Below are positions 15,871-23,536 of a stretch of 48,877 nucleotides of DNA, in pieces. Every line of letters starts with the position of its first letter. Position 1 is the stretch's first letter. The DNA is from Pseudomonadota bacterium (lineage in GTDB: Bacteria; Pseudomonadota; Gammaproteobacteria; Steroidobacterales; Steroidobacteraceae), in the NCBI GenBank assembly GCA_018241505.1, contig JAFEDS010000019.1, forward strand, positions 1-48,877, in the 5' to 3' direction. Below the pieces are notes generated by a model. That model was given only the letters and a program-made list of their open reading frames with translations. It did no database searches and was not told the DNA's origin. A program made the position numbers and the translations under genes.

Positions 15871-17075
15871 CGGGTGTAACGCGTCTCCCACGCTGTCACG
15901 AGTCGTGTGGCCCACGAGGGGTGTGGCTCCGGCAACAGCACCCCCCATGCGGTATTGGGAGGTTGCAATGGACTCTTGGGCAACCGATCGAAGCGAGCGC
16001 GTTCAGGTGCTGCCAGCTTGGCGAGATCGAGTACGGTCGGGCTGCCGAGTACGCGAATGTCCGCCGCCTGGGCCTGGGCCGCGGGCGCCAGGAGAAAGTT
16101 GGCCACCACCAGCGCCCCGGCTTTGTGGGGCGAGTTGTAGGGGATCGCCACAAAGCTCGTGTTAGCGAGGGTGCCTCCCTCGAGTATCAAGGTCCGGGCC
16201 GTTGCGGGTAACAGCCCCGCCTCGACATCGACGGCCGCTTCGGCGGAATTGAAGGACGGCATCATATCAATCTCGCCATCGTCCAGGAGTTGCCGCGCCG
16301 CCGGCCCGCTCGCCGGAAACTGGCGGCCGTGGCGCCAGAGGTAGGGCCGGACCGCATCGTACCAGGCCCACAGCGGAGCGGTGGCTTCGGCGAAAGTGGC
16401 ATCGGTCGCCGGGTGTTGAAGTGCTGCGCGGTCCGGTGTCAGTGCCTCGAGCGCTTGCTCCAGGAACGTGACCCCGAGGAAATTGTCTATCCGTGGATGC
16501 GTGAAGCGCCCCGGGTGCCGCCTCACCCAGGGGAGGAAGCCCGGAATATCACGCGGGACGTCTCGCACGTGGGCACTGTCATAGATAAACACGAACCGCG
16601 CGGCGAGCCAGGGCGACTCATAGCCATCGACGGGGACGGTGAAGTCGATGAGATTCGGCGATGGCGCCTTCGTGTCCACGTATGCGAAGTTGGGCAGTCG
16701 CTGTGTGAAGGGCCCATAGAGCAACCCTCGCTCCTTGAGCGCGAGGAAGTTAGGTCCGTTGATCCAGATGAGATCGACAGTGCCGTCGGTATCGCGACCG
16801 GCCGTCTTTTCCGCGATCACGCGTGTCACCGCTTCCGCGGTATCTGACAGGGGCACTTGATGCAAGGTGACACCGCAACACGTGGCGACCTGTTGAGCGA
16901 CCCAGACCATGAAGGCGTTGGTTTTCTCATCCCCTGCCCAGGCGTTCCAGTAAACGGTCTGGCCGCGAGCCTCGGTGAGCGTCTGCGGCCACGACTGTGC
17001 GGAGGCACGTCCGATCAAGAGCAGTCCGATCAACACGACGATCGCGGCGCGCGGCACCCGTCGATCCGCTGTCAA
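15867..17075 (-). CDS. ynjB: ABC transporter periplasmic substrate-binding protein, YnjB-like
   Basis: Binding protein of about 402 residues. A signal peptide (AAIVVLIGLLLIGRASA, then QSWPQTL) directs it to the periplasm. Family stretches are TVYWNAWAGDEKTNAFMVWV, DLIWINGPNFLALKERGLLYGPF and FVAIPYNSPHKAGALVVANF. TTG at 17075 overlaps the TGA of the radical SAM gene; GTG at 17057 is an alternative that leaves a shorter signal peptide. CC at about residue 60 (VATCCGV) is unusual for a periplasmic protein of this type. The coupling to a radical SAM gene suggests that the transported compound is processed or used by that enzyme. Confidence 0.9.
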   Translation of the reverse strand: MTADRRVPRAAIVVLIGLLLIGRASAQSWPQTLTEARGQTVYWNAWAGDEKTNAFMVWVAQQVATCCGVTLHQVPLSDTAEAVTRVIAEKTAGRDTDGTVDLIWINGPNFLALKERGLLYGPFTQRLPNFAYVDTKAPSPNLIDFTVPVDGYESPWLAARFVFIYDSAHVRDVPRDIPGFLPWVRRHPGRFTHPRIDNFLGVTFLEQALEALTPDRAALQHPATDATFAEATAPLWAWYDAVRPYLWRHGRQFPASGPAARQLLDDGEIDMMPSFNSAEAAVDVEAGLLPATARTLILEGGTLANTSFVAIPYNSPHKAGALVVANFLLAPAAQAQAADIRVLGSPTVLDLAKLAAPERARFDRLPKSPLQPPNTAWGVLLPEPHPSWATRLVTAWETRYTR

Positions 17076-18139
17076 GCCGCTGCAGTCCTTCGCTCGGCAC
17101 GACGCTGACGGGCGCGCTCGATCATCGGCCCCAGAACGGACTCGTGGAAGCGATCGCAACCGATGCACAGATTCGCATAGGGCTGCCCCTTCGGGGTGGT
17201 CGTTTGCGATTCGGCGAGGAAGCGCTCCTGGCTCCAGCCGTAGGCGAGGCCCATCCGCTCCGGGTGTCCCATGGAGATCGCCTGGAACGCGGGTTCCCCC
17301 GTCAACGAATCGAGGATCGAGATCAGATCGTCCTCCAGCAGATTCCCGATCGGCACCTTGGTTTTCAAACAGCAGGGAAAGACATTGCCGCTGGGATCGA
17401 CGGCCACTTCCGAGCCGCCATAGCGATGCTGCAGAAAGTTGAGCCCTCCAGACCAGCGGTTGCAGAAATTGTCCGCCAGCGTCGCGGTCGATAGTCCGTT
17501 CTCCCAAGCCCGACCCCGTGGCCAGAGCCGGCCGATCCAGGCATCCGGTGTGGCGCCAAAGAAGCTGTAGCACGGCCCCGAAGTCTCCATCCACTCCGGC
17601 TTGGGTGATATGGCCACCGAGGCGGCTTTCACGCCGTGTGCTTCGAAGAGCGTCGTCAAACGCTGTTTGAAGGCGGCCTGGCGTGCGGCGCCGCGCATGC
17701 CGGTGTGAAAGTCATCCACTCCAGATACGGAGATCATCCACACTCCTCTGGCCAGAAGCTCCTCAACGATCTCATCCGTCACGAGATCCCCGGTGGTCTG
17801 AACCACGATGTTGACCCCACCGCTGGAGGCATAGCGACTGCGGATGCGCTCGATCGCTGGATAGGCGACCTCTGTCCGGATCGGATCCATGAGGATTTCC
17901 CCGCCTGCCAGAATGATCCGTCCGCGTCGCTCCGGCAGCGCTCCGTCGGGAGCCGGAGCTTCCCTATCCAAATAACTCATCCGTTCCGGAAAGTGATCGA
18001 TGATGCGGGGAAGATTAGCCACGGCCTCGCTCACGACCGTATCGAGCGCGCCGCGAATATAGGGCCTGAAGCGCGGCTCATAGCAGTGGGGGCATTTGCG
18101 GTGGCAAGCCCAAGACACGACGTAATAAATGGATTCCAC
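17072..18139 (-). CDS. Radical SAM enzyme with SPASM-like C-terminal cysteines
   Basis: Protein of 355 residues (GTG start 18139). The [4Fe-4S]/SAM motif is CHRKCPHCY (C12, C16, C19). A GGE-type SAM-contact segment is RIILAGGEILMDP. The C-terminal half has additional cysteines: PCYSFFG, NFCNRW, GNVFPCCLKTKVPIGNLLED and NLCIGCDRFHE, the pattern of a SPASM or twitch auxiliary cluster domain. Such enzymes modify peptides or make cofactors. It is the first enzyme gene of an operon with YnjB, YnjC and YnjD, all overlapped by 3-4 bases downstream, and a small membrane protein lies upstream. I do not recognise a specific subfamily, and the substrate is unknown. Confidence 0.88.
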   Translation of the reverse strand: MESIYYVVSWACHRKCPHCYEPRFRPYIRGALDTVVSEAVANLPRIIDHFPERMSYLDREAPAPDGALPERRGRIILAGGEILMDPIRTEVAYPAIERIRSRYASSGGVNIVVQTTGDLVTDEIVEELLARGVWMISVSGVDDFHTGMRGAARQAAFKQRLTTLFEAHGVKAASVAISPKPEWMETSGPCYSFFGATPDAWIGRLWPRGRAWENGLSTATLADNFCNRWSGGLNFLQHRYGGSEVAVDPSGNVFPCCLKTKVPIGNLLEDDLISILDSLTGEPAFQAISMGHPERMGLAYGWSQERFLAESQTTTPKGQPYANLCIGCDRFHESVLGPMIERARQRRAERRTAAA

Positions 18140-18232
18140 TCGCTTAACCGGCTGGCCAACCCTATATTTGGAAAGACCCCCGTTCGCTGCGGATTATTGC
18201 GGCCGCTAGGAAGCCTTCCGCGGAAAGAGGCT

Positions 18233-18427
18233 TCAGAGCCGGTCTGACAGTCGATAGGATAGGCGCACGAGCGCGTGACCCCCGCGCAAAAGCCGCTCGC
18301 CGCACCAAGCGACGCCCTTGCCGAGGGTCGCGAGCAACGCTGCACTGAACAGCACAACAATCCCGAGTGACACGACGGCCAGCGATGGCGCAACCCCGGC
18401 CCAGGCTTTCTGCTTGTGCGAGGTCAT
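18233..18427 (-). CDS. Small membrane protein, 64 residues
   Basis: The frame starts at ATG 18427 with a strong ribosome-binding site (GGGAGG ten bases upstream). It has one long hydrophobic helix (SLAVVSLGIVVLFSAALLAT, residues 15-34) followed by a basic amphipathic tail. There is a single cysteine at about residue 42. It lies 93 bases upstream of the radical SAM gene on the same strand and is probably its operon leader gene. No family is recognised; it could be a membrane anchor or, less likely, a substrate of the radical SAM enzyme. Confidence 0.55.
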   Translation of the reverse strand: MTSHKQKAWAGVAPSLAVVSLGIVVLFSAALLATLGKGVAWCGERLLRGGHALVRLSYRLSDRL

Positions 18428-18500
18428 CTGTGCGGGCCTCCCTTCATGTTGGACTTATCATGCGCACCTCGCCGAGCTCTTGGAAGGGACGTCGTGGGTC

Positions 18501-19037
18501 TCAGGATGAGCGCCTGTTGGATTCCACGAGCGGCCCAACCAGGTATTCACGAACTAGTTCCCGCGCCCGGTGCAGGCGGCTCTTGACACCGGGCACCTGC
18601 AGTCCGAGTCTCTCGGCCATTTCCGAGATGGTCAGCTCTGCGAAGTCGCGCAGCAGGATGACTTCCAGATAATGCGCAGGCAGGGACTCCAACGCTGCGA
18701 TGAGATCAATCTGCAGGCTCTCATCCGACCGCAAAGCAAGCTGAGCCTCCGCCAGATCCTCACTCGAGGCATCTTGACCCAGCATCTTGCGCGAGAGCCG
18801 TTGGCACTCGCGGCGCACCACTGTAAAGAGCCATCCAGAAAGGGCCGCGGCGGCGCGCAGAGCCTTCACTTTGCGCGCCAGGATCAGCAGTGCCTCCTGC
18901 ACGGCATCGTCGACGTCGCTCGCCGCACAGTGCCGACGCGCGTATCGACGGGCATCGATCTGGCAGGACAGCAGCAGCCGGTTCAGCGCGACAGGATCAC
19001 CTGACTGCGCGGCGAGGATGAGTGCTTCCTGCTGCAT
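18501..19037 (-). CDS. ECF-type RNA polymerase sigma factor
   Basis: Sigma factor of 178 residues. Region 2 includes CQIDARRYARRHCAASDVDD and AVQEALLILARKVKALR; region 4 includes LPAHYLEVILLRDFAELTIS and MAERLGLQVPGVKSRLHRAR. Two cysteines in region 2 (SCQ, RHC) are unusual and might sense redox or metal. It follows the 53-residue membrane protein gene by 27 bases; that protein could act on the sigma factor, but it lacks an anti-sigma zinc motif. Its own start is ATG 19037. Confidence 0.9.
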   Translation of the reverse strand: MQQEALILAAQSGDPVALNRLLLSCQIDARRYARRHCAASDVDDAVQEALLILARKVKALRAAAALSGWLFTVVRRECQRLSRKMLGQDASSEDLAEAQLALRSDESLQIDLIAALESLPAHYLEVILLRDFAELTISEMAERLGLQVPGVKSRLHRARELVREYLVGPLVESNRRSS

Positions 19038-19064
19038 GGCAATAGTCTCGGGATCAGCTCGATA

Positions 19065-19226
19065 TCAGCGGCCGCTGCTGAATGCGGCGATCATCCCTGC
19101 GAGTGTGCCGGCCAAGAAGCCCTTCTCGTTGAGCCCAAGCCAAAGCAGGGCGCCGACCAGAAAGCCCGTGCCCATCACCGCGCGGATCACCCATTCTGCC
19201 GGCGAAACCTTCGTTCCATGACACAT
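19065..19226 (-). CDS. Small transmembrane protein, 53 residues (DUF2892-like)
   Basis: Short gene from ATG 19226 to TGA 19065, starting MCHGTKVSPAEWVIRAVMGT. Two hydrophobic segments (GTGFLVGALLWLGL and FLAGTLAGMIAAF) with a turn at NEKG resemble the two-helix DUF2892 membrane proteins. It is 27 bases upstream of an ECF sigma gene and probably co-transcribed with it. The leader contains an inverted repeat at 19241-19268. Codon use and the hydrophobic pattern favour a real gene. Confidence 0.6.
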   Translation of the reverse strand: MCHGTKVSPAEWVIRAVMGTGFLVGALLWLGLNEKGFLAGTLAGMIAAFSSGR

Positions 19227-19240
19227 AAACGTCCCGTCTC

Positions 19241-19268
19241 ACCCCCGAAATGATCGAGTTCAGGGGGT
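19241..19268 (-). promoter_or_regulatory. Inverted repeat in the leader of the small TM protein-sigma operon
   Basis: ACCCCC (19241-19246) plus GAA pairs with TTC, one bulged A and GGGGGT (19263-19268), giving a nine-pair stem with a nine-base loop. It lies 15-42 bases upstream of ATG 19226 on the coding strand and could be an operator or a leader hairpin near the ribosome-binding site. Confidence 0.35.
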
Positions 19269-19458
19269 AAGAGGCTCGAGCGGACCGGTTGGATTCGCAC
19301 AGGGTCGTCATTTTTACTTCAGCCCAACGGTGTCGCCTGTCTTGCGCGTGGCTTTGGGAGATCTCCATCCTAGAGGCTCGCGGGGCCGCGAATCCAAATG
19401 AGAGTTTGGCGCCTCTTAGATATCAGGAATCGCACCTTCACTCCTCTCGGAGCGATCT

Positions 19459-19557
19459 TATGCCGCGCGCCCCTCGCCTGACCGCCCTGTTGTCCTGGCT
19501 GATCCTCCCCGCTCTCGCCGGAAAGCCCCCTCAATATCCCGCCGCGCCCCCGGACTA
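19459..19557 (+). CDS. Possible small secreted peptide, 32 residues
   Basis: ATG 19459 with GGAG seven bases upstream opens a frame reading MPRAPRLTALLSWLILPALA followed by about 12 proline-rich residues and TAG. The first 20 residues look like a signal peptide, but the mature part would be only about 12 residues. It may be chance or a short leader peptide. It precedes the CBS gene by about 75 bases. Confidence 0.2.
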
Positions 19558-19630
19558 GTGGAAGGCGGTCCGACATTGAGAAAAAACCACGCTACGGCGA
19601 AAGCCGACAACGCTTCAGGAAGCCGATCCC

Positions 19631-20185
19631 ATGTCACACCTCAATCTTCACCGACCCGACCTAGACCAAGTTCGGCTCCAGTCGTCCCCTCCAACCACTG
19701 GACTGCACGCCTCGGATCTCGCGCTGCTGGCCATGACGGACTTTCGCTCGACACGGCCGTTTGTAGTTGAGCCCGCACGGCACATTGATGTGGCTCTGCA
19801 CGACATGATCCTGGCAGGGGTTCGAGCACTGCTGGTGACCGACCGCGACGATAGCGTTCTGGGCCTGATCACGGCGAACGACATCATGGGCGAGAAGCCG
19901 TTCCAATTCCTGCAAAACCCACAGTGCGATTCATTTCCCTGCAGGCGGGCCGACATTCGGGTCGAGCATGTCATGACGTCCCTCGATGAATTGCCGCTCG
20001 TCTCACACGAGGAGCTTTCCGCGTGCACCGTCTCCGATATTCTCGAAAACCTCGAGCGCGAGGGAGTCTCACATCTGTTGGTTGTCGAGAGGACAACCGA
20101 TCGGCATAAAGCGGTTCGCGGCATCTTCTCCCGCACACAGATCGAGCGAGAGCTCCTGGCAGCCAAGGGTAGACCTGCTGCCTGA
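19631..20185 (+). CDS. CBS-domain protein
   Basis: Cytoplasmic protein of 184 residues with a pair of CBS motifs that usually bind adenosine nucleotides. The first covers about residues 38-85 (FVVEPARHIDVALHDMILAG and LGLITANDIMGE), the second residues 110-175 (VEHVMTSLDELPLV, EREGVSHLLVVER and GIFSRTQIE). A linker with GEKPFQFLQNP between them is shared with the second CBS protein at 32539 (GERPLQFLRGA), so they are paralogues. It is followed 13 bases later by an ECF sigma gene, so the two are co-transcribed and the CBS protein may sense energy state for that sigma factor. Confidence 0.88.
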   Translation: MSHLNLHRPDLDQVRLQSSPPTTGLHASDLALLAMTDFRSTRPFVVEPARHIDVALHDMILAGVRALLVTDRDDSVLGLITANDIMGEKPFQFLQNPQCDSFPCRRADIRVEHVMTSLDELPLVSHEELSACTVSDILENLEREGVSHLLVVERTTDRHKAVRGIFSRTQIERELLAAKGRPAA

Positions 20186-20198
20186 GCCGGACTTGTCG

Positions 20199-20837
20199 AT
20201 GTCTCGCCAAGCCCAGTGGTCGGATTTTATGGCGCGCGCGCAAGCGGGCGACCACCGCGCCTACAATCAACTCCTGACCGAACTGACGGGTTATCTGCGA
20301 CTTCGGCTGAGACGGAATCGGCGGGTTGCTCAAGATGTGGACGATATCGTTCAAGACACCCTGCTGTCTCTTCACAGGGTGCACCACATCTATGACCCCG
20401 CACGACCCTTTGCCCCCTGGCTCGTGGCCATCTGCCGTCGGCGGATGATCGATGGGCTGCGCAGGCGCAGCCGCGCGATGTCACACGAGACCCCGCTCGG
20501 CGCAGAGCATGAATCGATTGCCGATACGGGTGCGTTTCCGGCGGAGAGTGAACCGATCGAGCGCCCGCTGCGCGAAGCGGTAGCGCAGTTGCCGCGAGGG
20601 CAACGCCAGGCGATCACTCTCCTGAAGCTTCGAGGCATGTCACTCCACGAAGCCGCGAGTCACAGCGGGATGTCTGTCACAGCGCTGAAAGTCGCGTCGC
20701 ATCGCGGCATCAAGCGCTTGCGGGCGACCCTGGGCGCCGCTTCCCATGTCGAGCTGGAAGAGTCGGGACTGGATCATCGCCCGATGTGTTCCCGCCTCGG
20801 TCCGGAAACGGCGTCTAATCGAGTGTTTGAACACTGA
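20199..20837 (+). CDS. ECF-type RNA polymerase sigma factor
   Basis: Sigma factor of 212 residues from ATG 20199. Region 2 has AQDVDDIVQDTLLSLHRVHH and FAPWLVAICRRRMIDGLRRR; region 4 has AVAQLPRGQRQAITLLKLRG and MSVTALKVASHRGIKRLRAT. Its form is that of proteobacterial sigma factors often paired with NrsF-type membrane anti-sigma proteins, but none is adjacent here. It lies 13 bases behind the CBS gene. Its last 23 bases overlap the 3' end of the convergent gene ending at 20815. Confidence 0.9.
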   Translation: MSRQAQWSDFMARAQAGDHRAYNQLLTELTGYLRLRLRRNRRVAQDVDDIVQDTLLSLHRVHHIYDPARPFAPWLVAICRRRMIDGLRRRSRAMSHETPLGAEHESIADTGAFPAESEPIERPLREAVAQLPRGQRQAITLLKLRGMSLHEAASHSGMSVTALKVASHRGIKRLRATLGAASHVELEESGLDHRPMCSRLGPETASNRVFEH

Positions 20838-21141
20838 TTCCGGGCGCCTGCTGTGGCACCGCGACGCGAAGGAAAATGAAGAAGAAGAGCGGATTCGGCA
20901 GAATGTAGCGCCAGCCGAGCATGGGGTCTCGGTGACCGTCGCGGCCCATGAAGTCGAGCCAGACGTACAGAAATTTGTAGACACAAAATCCGGGAATCCA
21001 GCTCGTCCGGAATCCCGGAGTCTTCAGACAGCCTTTGCTGATGTAGTAGTTGCCCTCGAAGGGGGTGATTCCGAAGAGCCCCAGCGGACCCTCCGCAATG
21101 AGCTCTCCGTCGGGCTGATGGTAAATCCGGATGCGCGTCAT
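20815..21141 (-). CDS. Small protein of unknown family downstream of DUF547
   Basis: Protein of 108 residues starting MTRIRIYHQPDGELIAEGPL. The first half reads like a small beta-domain with FEGNYYISKGCLKT in the middle; the second half has a hydrophobic stretch (ILPNPLFFFIFLRVAV). It is the last gene of the radical SAM-DUF547 operon, 66 bases behind the DUF547 stop. I do not recognise the family with confidence; a distant DUF427-type fold was considered. A role linked to the radical SAM product is inference only. Confidence 0.65.
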   Translation of the reverse strand: MTRIRIYHQPDGELIAEGPLGLFGITPFEGNYYISKGCLKTPGFRTSWIPGFCVYKFLYVWLDFMGRDGHRDPMLGWRYILPNPLFFFIFLRVAVPQQAPGISVQTLD

Positions 21142-21207
21142 GCAAGGCTCACGGGCGCAGACATTTCGCGATGCTTGGAGTGAGTGTCGAGTGGGTTCCC
21201 AGGCATA

Positions 21208-22077
21208 TCAGTTCTTCTCACGGGCGCGCTGATCATTGATGGACCAATCATAATCGGCGAAGACAACCTTGTAGTTCGTCGGAATGGGGGCGGAGCGGTA
21301 CCGATTGATATACGACAGCAGGTCAGGGGATTGGGCCAGAAAATCCTGGGTGTAGAATTTGAAAATCGCGGAAATCCTGACTTCTCTGCGCTCGCTGTCC
21401 ACGGTAACGTTGCGCTGTTCGGCGACAAACTCGCGCGCTGCTGCATCGAGCTCTTGATCGAGGGCATCCGCGGTAAACGCCGACTGCGGCAGCCTGGGGC
21501 AACTGACCGACATGCAGTTCAAGGCGAAATGCACTCGCGGGTCCCCCAGCGGTCGGATCACGTTGTTCTCGAACCGGTAGAGCGAGAGCGTGCGACCGCC
21601 AATGACAAACTTCCGCAGCACGAAGAATCGAATCCGGCCCAGCAGCCCGAATCGCTTCGGCACTCCGGCGTCCAACACGCCGTACATCGCAAGCGCGTTG
21701 TAGGCGTCGATATAGTAGGCCAGGCGCGAATTTTGGGTTGGGAATAGGTCCGGCGATGACATGGGATCGACGGCGGCGATGAAACGCACAACGTCGTCCA
21801 ATCCGGCGCGATCGTTTCCCAGACCGGAGAAATCGACTCGCCCCTGTGCGTCCACGTGCCGGGCCAGTACATCACTCCAAGTCTTTTGCCAGTGCTCGAC
21901 ACTTCGGTCGCTCGGCGGTCCGTGTGGGGCTGTGGGTTCGTTCGGATGGGATGCACCTAGAGCCACGACCAAGATTCCTGTGAAGAGTCCAACAATCAAC
22001 TGCGCTCGCGGCGCACGCACCCACCGGCGCCGCTGTTCGGCGCGCATCGCAATCGTCAGCGAGGATTGCGTTTTCAT
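21208..22077 (-). CDS. DUF547 domain protein
   Basis: Exported protein of about 289 residues. An N-terminal hydrophobic stretch (LIVGLFTGILVVALGA) follows a basic region, as in a signal anchor. The DUF547 core shows RLAYYIDAYNALAMYGVL, DPRVHFALNCMSVSCPRLPQ and the end signature FADYDWSIND. The conserved Cys-x-x-x-x-Cys and His are compatible with a transglutaminase-like cysteine-peptidase fold; the biochemical role is unknown. ATG 22077 is preceded by AGCAGGGTG. It starts 9 bases after the radical SAM stop, so it forms an operon with that enzyme. Confidence 0.88.
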   Translation of the reverse strand: MKTQSSLTIAMRAEQRRRWVRAPRAQLIVGLFTGILVVALGASHPNEPTAPHGPPSDRSVEHWQKTWSDVLARHVDAQGRVDFSGLGNDRAGLDDVVRFIAAVDPMSSPDLFPTQNSRLAYYIDAYNALAMYGVLDAGVPKRFGLLGRIRFFVLRKFVIGGRTLSLYRFENNVIRPLGDPRVHFALNCMSVSCPRLPQSAFTADALDQELDAAAREFVAEQRNVTVDSERREVRISAIFKFYTQDFLAQSPDLLSYINRYRSAPIPTNYKVVFADYDWSINDQRAREKN

Positions 22078-22086
22078 CACCCTGCT

Positions 22087-23424
22087 TCATCCCGACTTTG
22101 ACAGCGTGACCGGCGGCTCGCCTCTTGTCAGCCGTCCCGACAGTGGGTTCCAGAACCAGTCGCCATCGGCTTTCCGCAGCCGCACGGGACGAAGAATCGA
22201 CGCGTCGCGATGGGCGTTGTGAAGACACATCGAGACGGGGCCGTCGGCCGTTGCCGCCATGAAGACGCACGCCCGGATTCGCTCGGGGTCCAAATGACAG
22301 GCATCCATGAAGTTATGGATGACAAAGGACAGCTTGTAGACGCGGCCCCGTGCCGCGATGAGATCCCGCTTCATTCGCCAGAGTTTTCTGCCGAACCACC
22401 CCGCAGCGCGGATGACGATGTCGGGGTTCCTCGCCAGGCAGCGCAGAAACGCCGCGATCGCACGATGTGGCCGCTGCCGGTCGAAGCGCTGCCGGGCGGT
22501 GCGTGTCAGCAAAGCGTTGTACAGCGCCTTGTTGTCCAGCGCGTCATAGGCTCGGCCGTTCGTGACCAACGTCATGCCATAGCGATTACAGCGCTCATGG
22601 CCGACATGGGCCGTGTCGAATGTGACCTGGGTTCCCAAACCCGCCTCGATTCGCCGGATGACCGCCGCCGTGGTGAGGGTTGCAGAGCGTGCATCGGCCA
22701 CGCCGCGGCCGGTGTCCGCCTGCGGCTGAAACGAGGCCAACCGCACGATGTCGCTGTGTCGTGCGAAAAAGGCGACCACGGCGGGTATTTGATCGATGTT
22801 GCCATCGAAGATCGTAGTGTTGAAATAGACGGCGAGGGGCAATCCCCGCGCGCGCTCAATATAGGCGCGGCGCAGCTCATTCAACTCGATCTCGCTCGAG
22901 TAACCGCGCCGCCTCTGGGTCATGTCGACGTGGAATGCGACATCGATCAGACCCGCATCGACTAGGCGTGCCAGCAACTCGCGGCTCGCCCGGATCCCGT
23001 TCGTGAACAACGCCGGCCGCATGCCGAGCCGGCGGATTCGCGCCACGATCGCAACCAACTCCTCCACTTTCCGGAGTGTGGGATCTCCGCCGGTGACCTG
23101 AATATCGACATCGGAGCCGTAGCAGTCACGGATCATATCGATCCGGCGAAAGATCTCCTCCAGCGGAAGATCCTTGACGGATTGGGAGTGTTCGGACAAG
23201 TAACAGGCGGTGCAGTCCAAGTTGCACCGTTGGGTGATCTCCAGTGCCACGCAACCGATCGCGACGCGGCGGCCGACGAATTGAGCGGGACTCAATTGTC
23301 CGGTCTCGAGCATTCTCTGTCGGGCGAGGCTCAAGGGGGTGAGCCCGTCCCCCAAGGCCGTCAGTTTGCCCTGTTCCACGAGATGCCCTTGGCGATGTAC
23401 CCCATATTTAATGGTTCGCTGCAT
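22087..23424 (-). CDS. Radical SAM enzyme, possibly related to the MJ0619/Tes group
   Basis: Protein of 445 residues. The iron-sulfur/SAM motif is CNLDCTACY (C67, C71, C74), followed by VDIQVTGGDPTLRKVEELVA, the SAM-contact GGDPT. A second conserved part lies near the C-terminus: HNFMDACHLDPERIRACVFM and GPVSMCLHNAHRD, which resembles the C-terminal pattern of pterin-methyltransferase/tetraether-lipid-synthase radical SAM proteins, although one cysteine is spaced differently. It heads an operon with DUF547 and a small protein. It is divergent from copZ; the 112-base gap contains the CueR-type promoter directed the other way. Substrate unknown. Confidence 0.85.
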   Translation of the reverse strand: MQRTIKYGVHRQGHLVEQGKLTALGDGLTPLSLARQRMLETGQLSPAQFVGRRVAIGCVALEITQRCNLDCTACYLSEHSQSVKDLPLEEIFRRIDMIRDCYGSDVDIQVTGGDPTLRKVEELVAIVARIRRLGMRPALFTNGIRASRELLARLVDAGLIDVAFHVDMTQRRRGYSSEIELNELRRAYIERARGLPLAVYFNTTIFDGNIDQIPAVVAFFARHSDIVRLASFQPQADTGRGVADARSATLTTAAVIRRIEAGLGTQVTFDTAHVGHERCNRYGMTLVTNGRAYDALDNKALYNALLTRTARQRFDRQRPHRAIAAFLRCLARNPDIVIRAAGWFGRKLWRMKRDLIAARGRVYKLSFVIHNFMDACHLDPERIRACVFMAATADGPVSMCLHNAHRDASILRPVRLRKADGDWFWNPLSGRLTRGEPPVTLSKSG

Positions 23425-23474
23425 CTACGTGAGAGGTTACACCGGCCTCCGAAAAAGCCCATTCGCGCGGGGGC

Positions 23475-23505
23475 TTGACCTTCCAGCGGCTGGATACGTC
23501 ATCCT
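23475..23505 (+). promoter_or_regulatory. CueR-type promoter of copZ-copA-cueR
   Basis: TTGACC (23475-23480) and CATCCT (23500-23505) are 19 bases apart. The spacer contains CCTTCCAGCGGCTGGA, an imperfect form of the CueR dyad ACCTTCC-7-GGAAGGT. The long spacer with a dyad is diagnostic of MerR-type activation. The cueR gene itself is the last gene of the operon, giving autoregulation. Confidence 0.75.
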
Positions 23506-23506
23506 A

Positions 23507-23526
23507 CCTTCCAGTATTCTGGAAGG
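23507..23526 (+). promoter_or_regulatory. Second, perfect CueR-like dyad overlapping the copZ ribosome-binding site
   Basis: CCTTCCAG (23507-23514), TATT, CTGGAAGG (23519-23526) is a perfect inverted repeat with 8-base arms, closer to the CueR consensus than the promoter dyad. Its right arm contains the GGAAGGAG ribosome-binding site of copZ. It could be a second CueR site or, in RNA, a hairpin that hides the ribosome-binding site; which part is transcribed depends on the start site near 23512. Confidence 0.5.
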
Positions 23527-23536
23527 AGTCGCTACG

